From NCBI RefSeq assembly GCF_025960985.1, contig NZ_JAOQMX010000030.1:1-58602 (forward strand): 58,602 bases of DNA. The letters run 5' to 3'. Under the pieces are notes generated by a model. The model searched no databases. It saw only the letters and a program-made list of their open reading frames with translations, and was not told where the DNA came from. Below are positions 46,522 through 53,881 of this stretch, piece by piece; position 1 is the first letter of the stretch, and the number at the start of each line of letters is the position of its first letter. Position numbers and translations under genes: made by a program. The DNA is from Flavobacterium psychraerolatum (lineage in GTDB: Bacteria > Bacteroidota > Bacteroidia > Flavobacteriales > Flavobacteriaceae).

Positions 46522-46620
46522 CTAAGTTGCTAAGATTCTAAGTCCCTAAGTTTTTTTTCTCAAAAACATAGAAACTTAAGGACTTAGAAACTATAAAAAA
46601 AACTTAGAAACTATAAAAAA
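46522..46620. repeat. Octamer repeats, hairpin and 20-base tandem duplication between thrA and thrB
   Basis: Four successive eight-base units with CTAAG at positions 2-6 begin at 46521 (ACTAAGTT, GCTAAGAT, TCTAAGTC, CCTAAGTT). The last two can pair with AAACTTAAGGACTTAG near 46572-46587 (15 of 16 bases). Then 46581-46600 and 46601-46620 are a tandem duplication differing at one base (GACTTAGAAACTATAAAAAA and AACTTAGAAACTATAAAAAA), ending exactly at the thrB start codon. No gene is present. Confidence 0.8.
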
Positions 46621-47544
46621 ATGAATGAAATAAAAGTTTTTTGTCCAGCAACGATTGCTAATCTATCTTGTGGATTTGATGTTTTAGGATTATGCCTAGA
46701 CAATGTTGGGGACGAAATGATTATTCGAAAATCAGATGTAAAAGGGGTTCGCATTACCAAAATTGAAGGTGCAAATTTACCGCTTGAAACCGAAAATAAT
46801 GTGGCTGGTGTCGCATTATTAGCTATGCTTGAAGAAGTACAAGCTAATTTTGGGTTTGAAATTGAAATATACAAAAACATAAAAGCTGGAAGCGGAATTG
46901 GTAGTAGTGCTGCCAGCTCTGCAGGGGCTGTTTTTGGTGCTAATGAATTACTTGGTACCCCATTTACACGAAAAGAGTTGGTGAAATTTGCTGTGCAAGG
47001 AGAAAAACTTGCTTCGGGTAATGCACACGCAGATAACGTTGCTCCTGCCCTTTTAGGCGGTTTTACTTTGGTACGAAGTGCTAATCCATTGGATATTATT
47101 AAAATCGAAAGTCCATCGTTGTTATATGCTACGGTTATTCATCCTCAAATTGAATTGAAAACATCAGATGCACGATCGGTATTAAAGCAAACGGTGTCTT
47201 TGAAAAGTGCCATCACACAATGGGGAAATGTAGGCGGATTGATTGCAGGTTTATACACACAAGATTACGAGTTAATCGGTCGTTCGCTTCATGATGAAAT
47301 TATCGAGCCTTTGCGTTCTGTATTAATTCCTGGTTTTGATTTAATCAAACAAGCCGCCTATCAACATGGTGCTTTAGGATCTGGAATTTCAGGTTCTGGT
47401 CCTTCCATTTTTGCTTTAAGCAAAGGAAAAGAAACTGCCGAAAAAGTAGCCAAAGCCATGTGTGCTGTTTATGATGGTATCAATTTACCTTACGAAATTC
47501 ATGTTTGCAAGGTGAATGATGAAGGAATGAGAATTATTGAGTAA
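46621..47544 (+). CDS. thrB: Homoserine kinase
   Basis: A 307-residue GHMP kinase that phosphorylates homoserine with ATP. Motif 1 is KVFCPATIANLSCGFD, motif 2 is the phosphate loop AGSGIGSSAASSAGAV, and motif 3 is GALGSGISGSGPSIFAL. The length and order match bacterial ThrB. It is second in the thr operon. Its start codon directly follows a 20-base tandem repeat. thrC begins 65 bases after the stop. Confidence 0.95.
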   Translation: MNEIKVFCPATIANLSCGFDVLGLCLDNVGDEMIIRKSDVKGVRITKIEGANLPLETENNVAGVALLAMLEEVQANFGFEIEIYKNIKAGSGIGSSAASSAGAVFGANELLGTPFTRKELVKFAVQGEKLASGNAHADNVAPALLGGFTLVRSANPLDIIKIESPSLLYATVIHPQIELKTSDARSVLKQTVSLKSAITQWGNVGGLIAGLYTQDYELIGRSLHDEIIEPLRSVLIPGFDLIKQAAYQHGALGSGISGSGPSIFALSKGKETAEKVAKAMCAVYDGINLPYEIHVCKVNDEGMRIIE

Positions 47545-47609
47545 AAATCAAGGGTTTTTGATTTAGCATTCATAATCCTAAATTAAAAAATCCTAAATCT
47601 TATATTAAA

Positions 47610-48899
47610 ATGAAGTATTACAGTTTAAATCATAATGCACCAAACGTTTCTTTTCAAGAAGCAGTTATCAAAGGATTGGCTTCGGACAAAGGATTGTACT
47701 TTCCTGAAAGTATTACACCGTTGCCACAAGATTTTTTTGACAATATCGAAAATTTAAGTAATGAAGAAATTGCATTTGCTACAATTCAACAATTTGTTGG
47801 AGATGAAATTCCAGAAGCTAAGTTAAAAGAAATTATCACCGACACTTTGTGTTTTGATTTCCCTGTAGTTCCTGTTGAAGAGGGAATTTATTCTTTGGAA
47901 TTATTTCATGGCCCAACAATGGCATTTAAAGATGTTGGTGCACGATTTATGTCTCGTTGTTTGGGTTATTTTAACCGTGATAAAAAAGAGAGTAAAAACA
48001 CAGTACTTGTAGCTACCTCTGGCGATACTGGTGGTGCTGTTGCTAGTGGCTTTTTGGGAGTAAAAGGTGTTGAAGTCATTATCCTGTACCCTTCTGGAAA
48101 AGTTAGCGATATTCAAGAAAAACAATTAACAACTTTAGGACAAAACATCAAAGCGCTAGAAATAGAGGGTATGTTTGATGATTGTCAAGATATGGTTAAA
48201 AAAGCATTCTTAGATGAAAGTCTAAAGCATAAAGGCTTAACCTCTGCCAACTCGATCAATATTGCGAGATGGTTACCACAGATGTTCTACTTTTTCTTTG
48301 CTTACAAAGCATTGAAAAGTCAAAATAAGAAATTGATTTTCTCTTGTCCAAGTGGGAATTTCGGAAATATTTGTGCTGGAATTATTGCCAAAAAAATGGG
48401 ATTACCAGTACATCATTTTGTAGCCTCTACAAATGTGAACGATGCTGTACCCCGATTTTTAGTTAATGGTCAATACGATCCAAAACCATCAATAGCTACT
48501 ATATCCAACGCGATGGATGTTGGAAATCCAAGTAACTTCATTCGTATTCAAGAAATGTATAATAATGATTTGGAGCTATTCAAAAAAGACTTTTCATCGT
48601 ACAGTTTCTCAGATGATGAAACATTGGTTGCCTTGAAAGATATATACAAAACAAATGGCTATGTAGCAGAACCACATGGTGCAGTAGGTTATTTGGGTTT
48701 AAAGAAAGAATTGGTCTTACATGAAAATGCTATTGGGATTTTCTTGGAAACAGCACACCCAATTAAATTTCTGGATGTTGTAGAACCAGCTTTAAAAATC
48801 ACTTTACCAATTCCATCACAAATTGAAGCTGTGATGCACGAAGAAAAAGTAAGCACAAAAATAAAAACCTATGAAGAATTGAAAGCTTTTCTAGGATAA
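47610..48899 (+). CDS. thrC: Threonine synthase
   Basis: A 429-residue PLP enzyme turning O-phosphohomoserine into threonine. The cofactor lysine is in GPTMAFKDVGARFM and the glycine-rich phosphate loop is TSGDTGGAVASGFLG. The SCPSGNFGNICAG loop and the C-terminal TAHPIKF are typical of the enteric-type (longer) threonine synthases. It is last in the thr operon and is followed by a good terminator. Confidence 0.96.
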   Translation: MKYYSLNHNAPNVSFQEAVIKGLASDKGLYFPESITPLPQDFFDNIENLSNEEIAFATIQQFVGDEIPEAKLKEIITDTLCFDFPVVPVEEGIYSLELFHGPTMAFKDVGARFMSRCLGYFNRDKKESKNTVLVATSGDTGGAVASGFLGVKGVEVIILYPSGKVSDIQEKQLTTLGQNIKALEIEGMFDDCQDMVKKAFLDESLKHKGLTSANSINIARWLPQMFYFFFAYKALKSQNKKLIFSCPSGNFGNICAGIIAKKMGLPVHHFVASTNVNDAVPRFLVNGQYDPKPSIATISNAMDVGNPSNFIRIQEMYNNDLELFKKDFSSYSFSDDETLVALKDIYKTNGYVAEPHGAVGYLGLKKELVLHENAIGIFLETAHPIKFLDVVEPALKITLPIPSQIEAVMHEEKVSTKIKTYEELKAFLG

Positions 48900-48921
48900 A
48901 AATCTTTTATCACATTACATT

Positions 48922-48958
48922 AATCGGCTATGAATTTTATTTATAGCCGATTTTTTTT
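48922..48958 (+). terminator. Terminator of the thr operon
   Basis: Perfect 10-base arms AATCGGCTAT and ATAGCCGATT, 11-base loop, then eight T. Confidence 0.92.
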
Positions 48959-49306
48959 ATAGAAAACATCATTGTATTAACTCTTATCACATTTAATAGG
49001 TAGTGGACTAAAAAATGAGTAAAAGTCATATTTTACTATTACATTATATTTTAAATTCTGTAACTTCTCTAAAGATCAATATAGGGAATTTGTATAATTT
49101 GTGTTCTTTATCCATCGATACTGCTCCTTTTAGAATAGAACTGATTCAAGAACTTGGTATCGCATCATTTTCAAAACACGTTATAATCTCGATGTAATCA
49201 TTCTATCCAATTAGTAGAACATATAATCCTTAACTATTAAAATTAGATAGTTTAGATAAGTTAAAAAAAAGTGCATTCTGCTATTTTGAGAATGATTACA
49301 CTACTA
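48959..49306. other. Gene-poor stretch with a 12-base inverted repeat
   Basis: A degraded AT-rich region between the thr operon and the IS256 remnant. Perfect 12-base inverted arms are at 49193-49204 (TGTAATCATTCT) and 49289-49300 (AGAATGATTACA), 84 bases apart. A 60-codon frame at 49015-49197 has no recognised domain or promoter and is not supported. This may be old mobile-element debris. Confidence 0.45.
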
Positions 49307-49549
49307 AAAATCTACCTTATCCATCTTCATTACACCTAGAATAGTATAATATCCTCTTTGCTATCGGATTTATCTCTGCGGTTATTTATGAAAGTAGTAT
49401 TGATGTAAAATACTAAATAATGAGATTCTAGTTTGCTTTGTAGCCATTTCGTAAGCTCTTCACGACTATTCTTCATTAAATAACTTATCTGATGCTTACT
49501 ATATTCTTTACCATAAATTCCCTTGTAGAAATCACTAACTTGTGCAATT
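49307..49549 (-). pseudogene. Fragment of an IS256-family (mutator-type) transposase
   Basis: Minus-strand translation from about 49549 gives IAQVSDFYKGIYGKEYSK, then HQISYLMKNSREELTKWLQ and ESHYLVFYINTTFINNRRD, before a stop near 49337. This follows the IS256 pattern of a YG-x-x-S-x-x-x-IS helix-turn-helix, E-W-Q, then Y-x-V-x-Y-I-D and R. The expected catalytic Asp after YI is Asn, and after the stop a shifted frame continues with LGVMKMDKVDF, like the family LGVNxDG segment. It thus has a frameshift, lacks both ends and is inactive. No terminal repeats of the original element are recognised. Confidence 0.7.
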
Positions 49550-49689
49550 CATAGTCCTTTTTGTACAGTAAAAAATTATCTTTCAATCCACTTCATCACA
49601 AAAAACATGTTGTAAAACAGGATAAAAAACTACTCTTCTCCTACATTTATACCCTAAAAAAGTTTTCACCTACACAAAAAGCAATAAAA

Positions 49690-49722
49690 AAGCCTGACAG
49701 AACAAGAGTATCTATCAGGCTT
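49690..49722 (-). terminator. Terminator of the FKBP gene
   Basis: Arms AAGCCTGA and TCAGGCTT with an internal loop, followed on the minus strand by six T, 21 bases beyond the stop codon. Confidence 0.85.
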
Positions 49723-49742
49723 AATTATAATAATTTTGGATG

Positions 49743-50171
49743 TTACGAAATCTCTACTACTTCAAGATCAAAAACTAGATCTTTACCTGCCAACGGATGA
49801 TTTCCATCAAGTACTACTGTTTCTTCTCTAACTTCTACTACCAATAAATTCATTTCTTGTCCTTCTGGAGTTCTAGAAACTAGTCCCATTCCAACCTCAG
49901 GAGTCATGTCTGGTGGCAATTCACTTTTAGGAACCTCGATAATTAAATCTTCACGAGGATCACCGTAAGCATCTTCTTTTGTAATGTTTATTGTTTTTTT
50001 CTCATTTACTTTCATATCAATAAGGCCTTTTTCAAAACCAGGAATCAAACTTCCTTGTCCCAAAGTAAATGCAATAGGCTCTTTACCTTCAGATGTATCA
50101 AATACTTGTCCGTCTGCTAGTTTACCAGTGTAATGTACTTTAACCGTGTTGTTTTCTTTAACTTGAGTCAT
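49743..50171 (-). CDS. FKBP-type peptidyl-prolyl cis-trans isomerase (SlyD-like)
   Basis: A 142-residue isomerase of the SlyD/FkpB group. The FKBP start VKVHYTGKLADGQVFDTS and the core LGQGSLIPGFEKGLIDMKV are clear. An insert-in-flap domain (EDAYGDPREDLIIEVP ... GMGLV) follows, then NHPLAGKDLVFDLEVV. It lacks the histidine-rich metal tail of E. coli SlyD. It catalyses proline isomerisation and can act as a chaperone in the cytoplasm. The start at 50171 (MTQVKENNTV) is preferred; an ATG at 50183 would add four residues. It is monocistronic. Confidence 0.93.
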   Translation of the reverse strand: MTQVKENNTVKVHYTGKLADGQVFDTSEGKEPIAFTLGQGSLIPGFEKGLIDMKVNEKKTINITKEDAYGDPREDLIIEVPKSELPPDMTPEVGMGLVSRTPEGQEMNLLVVEVREETVVLDGNHPLAGKDLVFDLEVVEIS

Positions 50172-50183
50172 AATTTTTTTCAA

Positions 50184-50826
50184 TTTTTTAAAATCTTAGT
50201 TTTAAATTAAAAGATTTCAGTTTAAACTTAATTACACTGTTTACCGCCAAAACTGAGCCAAAACCTGATTTTTTGATAGAAAACCTTCAAAAGGCAATCT
50301 TTTTTATACTTATAATCAATTTAATTCCTTGTGAGCTACTTACAACAGTACATCGAGTGGAATATGACAAAATCGGCAACTTTGGCAGTATTATGTTTTA
50401 TTTGTTATTAATATAGAATGACTGCGGCATTAAGATCAATTTGGCAGAAGTATAGAAATTATGAATAGCTACTGAGCGAACAAAAATAAATTCAAGGACT
50501 AATAATTTTTAAACCTCATTTTACTCTCTAATAAAAAGCTTAATCTTTCAAATTAAAAGGTAATTAATCCATTTTATGTTTCGATAATAATCTTTTAAAA
50601 GTTAATAATACCATCTGAACCCCAACGTTTCAGAAGAATCAAGAAGTAGATAATTTAAATTGAATATAGTCCTCTATATAACTATTGTTTAATTTTACTA
50701 CACAATAAACGTACAAACTGAATTTATTTATAATAAAGATAACTAATTTAGCTATCACTAAAGTCCCTGAATTGGTTTTACAATTTTTATACCTTTATTC
50801 AACAATGTATTAATTGCCCTTTTTAC
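50184..50826. other. Gene-free region before the RsbQ-like gene
   Basis: About 640 bases between the FKBP start and the hydrolase promoter. Translations on both strands show many stops and no family I recognise. There are short GC-richer patches (GGCAACTTTGGCAG and ATTTGGCAGAAG around 50381 and 50440) but no repeat or RNA structure I can support. It may be decayed sequence. Confidence 0.4.
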
Positions 50827-50834
50827 TATATTTG
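50827..50834 (+). promoter_or_regulatory. -7 promoter element of the hydrolase-kinase operon
   Basis: TATATTTG, an exact consensus match, 22 bases upstream of the hydrolase ATG. No TTG with standard spacing is seen. Confidence 0.55.
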
Positions 50835-50856
50835 CTCGCCAATAAATAATTAAATA

Positions 50857-51648
50857 ATGAATATAGCTCTAAGAAATAATTTAAAAACTTTTGGACGAGG
50901 TAAACAAACTATGCTATTTGCACACGGTTTTGGTTGTGATCAAAACATGTGGCGCTTTATCACACCAGCATTTGAAGAACAATATACAATCGTACTTTTT
51001 GACTATGTTGGTTGTGGAAAATCTCATATCGGATCATATAACGTAGAAAGATATTCCTCACTAGAAGGTTATGCAATTGACTTATTGGAAATTTGTGATT
51101 ATTTAAAACTACAAGATATACTATTTATAGGGCACTCTGTAAGTGCAATGATAGGAATTATTGCAGGAATTAAAAAACCAGAACTTTTTTCAAAACTAAT
51201 TTTAATATGTCCTTCTCCACGATACATAAATGATTTAAATTATGTAGGTGGCTTTTCACTTCAAGATATAGAAGGATTGTTTGAAGTAATGGATCATAAT
51301 TATTTAGGTTGGGCAAGTTTTTTGGCTCCAGTTATAATGAATAATCCTGAGCAACCTGCTTTGACTGCTGAACTACAAGAGAGTTTCTGTTCTGCCGATC
51401 CCATAATTACACGAAAATTTGCCGAAGTAACTTTTTATTCAGATAATAGAGAAGATTTAACTCAATTTACAAATCCCTGTTTAGTTTTACAATGTACTGA
51501 TGATGCAATAGCACCAGTGGAAGTAGGTTTGTACGTTACAGAAAAACTTCTTAATAGTACTTATATAAAAATGGCAGCCACAGGACATTGTCCACATTTG
51601 AGTCATCCTATAGAAACAATTCAAGAAATAAAGAAATTTATTGACTAG
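50857..51648 (+). CDS. RsbQ-like alpha/beta hydrolase (KAI2/D14-type fold)
   Basis: A 263-residue hydrolase closely resembling Bacillus RsbQ along its whole length. The nucleophile is Ser94 in IGHSVSAMIG, followed by PELFSKLILICPSPRYIND as in RsbQ. The acid is in LQCTDDAIAPVEVG and the base is the histidine in ATGHCPHLSHP. The lid region FEVMDHNYLGWASFLAP and FCSADPIITRKFA also fit. RsbQ activates the PAS-domain phosphatase RsbP, and plant homologues sense butenolides. Here the next gene, 21 bases on, is a PAS histidine kinase. The pair is likely a ligand-sensing module. It is first in a two-gene operon. Confidence 0.9.
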   Translation: MNIALRNNLKTFGRGKQTMLFAHGFGCDQNMWRFITPAFEEQYTIVLFDYVGCGKSHIGSYNVERYSSLEGYAIDLLEICDYLKLQDILFIGHSVSAMIGIIAGIKKPELFSKLILICPSPRYINDLNYVGGFSLQDIEGLFEVMDHNYLGWASFLAPVIMNNPEQPALTAELQESFCSADPIITRKFAEVTFYSDNREDLTQFTNPCLVLQCTDDAIAPVEVGLYVTEKLLNSTYIKMAATGHCPHLSHPIETIQEIKKFID

Positions 51649-51669
51649 TTATTTTATATAAAAAAATAA

Positions 51670-52908
51670 ATGAGCACAATCACTGAAAATATTTTTCAAC
51701 ACTCTCCAGTCTATTTATTTGTCTTCTCAGAGGATCAGTATATCATTCAAATGAACAGTATTTTACTGGAGCATTTGGGATATGATGCAGAAAATATAAT
51801 AGGTATAAAAAAAATTGGTGATATCCTTACGATGGGTAGTAAAATATTTCTAGAAACTCATTTTTTACCTATTATAAATGTAGATAAAAAAGTAAATGAA
51901 ATATTTTTAATTTTACGAACAAAAGACAATATTGACTTACCTGTTCTCTTGAATATGAATCTTGTTTATAATGAAAGTAATAGTTACGCGATTCATTGTG
52001 GTGGTATGAAAATATCGCAGCGCAATCAGTTCGAAAAAGAACTTATTAAAGCTAGATCTACAGCTGAGTTAGCACTATTAGAGAACAAAGCACTTATTGA
52101 TGCTGGGAATGCCTTAGAAGAAAACAGAAAATTTTTGGAAAGGCAACTTCAAGAAACGGCAATCTTGAGTAATCAGCAGTCTGAAATATATAAGGTATTA
52201 TCTCATGATTTACAAGAACCACTACGAAAAGTTATTTTTTTCTGTAATAAGTTCACTTCTGAAAACAATGAATTAATTGGGTTAAAAAACATTAACTCCA
52301 TACAGAATATTATTAGGCTAACAAGTAGCGTAAGGTCCATGATTGATAATTTGCAGGAGTATCAAAAACTCAATAATTATAATTTATCATATTCACTAAT
52401 AGCTTTAAATCCACTATTAAAAAATATTGTAAAGGCTTCATATTGTTCAAATGAATCTTTCACGATTAATGCTACGATTAGTAAAATACCCAATTTTAAA
52501 GGAGATAAACTACTAATCACAAAGTTATTTGAAGAGCTGATTAATAATTCAATCAAATTTAGAAAAGAAAATCAAATGAATATTGATCTAAATATTACGG
52601 CGGTTAAATTGAACGAAAATATTTTTGCTAAAACACCAAACTCGTACAAATTTGAACCTTATATAAAAATTTTAATTTCAGATAACTGTTCAGGGTTTCA
52701 TTGCAATAGCAATAAAATATTTGAATTATTTGAAAGAAATCACAATACAAACACTAGAGGAATCGGATTATCACTTTGTAAAAAAATAGTTGAACTTCAC
52801 AATGGGACTATTACAGTGAATTCTGTTTTGGGTAAGGGATCAACTTTTACTATTCTTTTACCTATTCAAGAAACCATAATAAATTATCCTCCTTTTTTGC
52901 TAACGTAA
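51670..52908 (+). CDS. PAS domain sensor histidine kinase, partner of the RsbQ-like hydrolase
   Basis: A 412-residue soluble kinase without membrane segments. The PAS domain covers about residues 5-125 (SPVYLFVFSEDQYIIQMN, LEHLGYDAENIIG). A coiled coil follows (about 130-170), then a HisKA-type H-box with His179 in SHDLQEPLRK. The HATPase domain has ELINNSIKF (N-box), SDNCSGFHC (G1, with Cys in place of the usual Gly), and RGIGLSLCKKIVELH (G2), ending KGSTFTILLP. It would autophosphorylate on histidine and pass phosphate to an unlinked response regulator; none is adjacent. Its PAS domain is the expected binding partner of the hydrolase upstream. Confidence 0.9.
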   Translation: MSTITENIFQHSPVYLFVFSEDQYIIQMNSILLEHLGYDAENIIGIKKIGDILTMGSKIFLETHFLPIINVDKKVNEIFLILRTKDNIDLPVLLNMNLVYNESNSYAIHCGGMKISQRNQFEKELIKARSTAELALLENKALIDAGNALEENRKFLERQLQETAILSNQQSEIYKVLSHDLQEPLRKVIFFCNKFTSENNELIGLKNINSIQNIIRLTSSVRSMIDNLQEYQKLNNYNLSYSLIALNPLLKNIVKASYCSNESFTINATISKIPNFKGDKLLITKLFEELINNSIKFRKENQMNIDLNITAVKLNENIFAKTPNSYKFEPYIKILISDNCSGFHCNSNKIFELFERNHNTNTRGIGLSLCKKIVELHNGTITVNSVLGKGSTFTILLPIQETIINYPPFLLT

Positions 52909-53132
52909 TTTTTAGTTTTAGTCATTTGCATAAGCATTTGCTAGACCAATAGAATAACTTTGTACATTATATACTAAACAACGGCTTGATCAAGGGCCAG
53001 ATATTATAAATCCTATTTAGTTACCACTAATCTAAATAACAAAGCTAAAAAAATCTTTGCTAGACTTTTGGATTTATTTTAAGCAGCTTTTGATAACACA
53101 GATAATTCCAAAAGTAAAACCTTGAATTTATC

Positions 53133-53140
53133 TAATTTTG
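53133..53140 (+). promoter_or_regulatory. -7 promoter element before the small membrane protein gene
   Basis: TAATTTTG fits TAnnTTTG exactly and is 25 bases before the ATG at 53166. Confidence 0.45.
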
Positions 53141-53165
53141 TTTTTCTAAAAACATTTCACAATTC

Positions 53166-53615
53166 ATGTTTTCAAAAAGTAAATTCAGAGAATGGTTTAA
53201 CCGTTATAAATATGCAGAGCTGGCTGCGACGAGCACAGCTTTACTTTGCTCACAACTGAGCTATTTTTTTGATGATGTAACGATGGCTTACTTGATAACT
53301 TTTGCAGAATATTTTTCTTTTTATGGGGTTATTGTTACAATGACTTATATTCAATTATCTAAGAATACTGAAGAGGTTGTGCAAAAAAGTTACTTTAAAA
53401 CTGTTGCGATTTTGCTGAAAAACCTTTTATTAGAATTTGGTTATCCTGCTGTTTTGGATTTATTGTTTGTTCGCCCTTTTTGTATGTATTGGTTCCCGAT
53501 TGTTATTGGAAATATTTTTACTGGAATTTTGGTAGGGAAAATTTGTGCAGATATCCTTTTTTATTTTCTGACAATTGTAAATTATGAGCTTATAAAGACT
53601 AAAACCAATCAATAA
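53166..53615 (+). CDS. Hypothetical inner-membrane protein
   Basis: A 149-residue protein I do not recognise as a family. A basic amphipathic start (SKSKFREWFNRYKYAEL) leads into four hydrophobic segments, about 19-34, 40-62, 84-102 and 108-138, with the conserved-looking FGYPAVLDLLFVRPF between. The basic head suggests a cytoplasmic N-terminus. A -7 element just upstream supports expression. It is alone, followed by a large palindromic repeat before rlmD. Function cannot be told. Confidence 0.65.
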   Translation: MFSKSKFREWFNRYKYAELAATSTALLCSQLSYFFDDVTMAYLITFAEYFSFYGVIVTMTYIQLSKNTEEVVQKSYFKTVAILLKNLLLEFGYPAVLDLLFVRPFCMYWFPIVIGNIFTGILVGKICADILFYFLTIVNYELIKTKTNQ

Positions 53616-53646
53616 AAACTACAAGCCTAACTATTCTGACTCCCTT

Positions 53647-53786
53647 GCCCCCGATTATAACGAAAAACCCACAGTATTGCAGGCATTATAACAATTGCCC
53701 GAAAAGAGCGACCTTGGAAGCTCCTTTGCGGGCGTAGTGTTACTGCCTGCAATACGAGGATTTGTAGCGAAAAGCGGGATAAGGCC
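53647..53786. repeat. Long palindromic intergenic repeat element upstream of rlmD
   Basis: A 140-base imperfect palindrome. A perfect 12-base pair of arms, GTATTGCAGGCA (53674-53685) and TGCCTGCAATAC (53744-53755), forms the middle. Inside are GCCCG/CGGGC and GAGC/GCTC pairs, and outside CCCGATTATAACG pairs with regularly spaced mismatches to the end CGAAAAGCGGGATAAGG. It is much richer in G+C than its surroundings. The ends resemble the serC-serA element at 24718. I recall similar elements dispersed in Flavobacterium genomes. A short open frame on its minus strand is a by-product of the repeat. Confidence 0.75.
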
Positions 53787-53869
53787 CTATAAAAAAGCAT
53801 AATTGAATAAAAAATCACAAGTTTTTGAAAATATTTCGCAATTTGAATTTATAAAACCGCACAAACACT

Positions 53870-53877
53870 TATTTTTG
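53870..53877 (+). promoter_or_regulatory. -7 promoter element immediately before rlmD
   Basis: TATTTTTG matches the consensus exactly and ends four bases before the ATG at 53882. If used, the message would be leaderless or nearly so. Confidence 0.5.
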
Positions 53878-53881
53878 CGCC

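Noticed and set aside
49015..49197. 60-codon plus-strand frame in the gene-poor region after thrC
   Set aside because: No recognised family, no promoter element, and the surroundings are degraded mobile-element sequence.
53627..53818. 63-codon minus-strand frame within the rlmD-upstream region
   Set aside because: It is almost entirely the palindromic repeat element and its composition follows the repeat; no start signal or domain.
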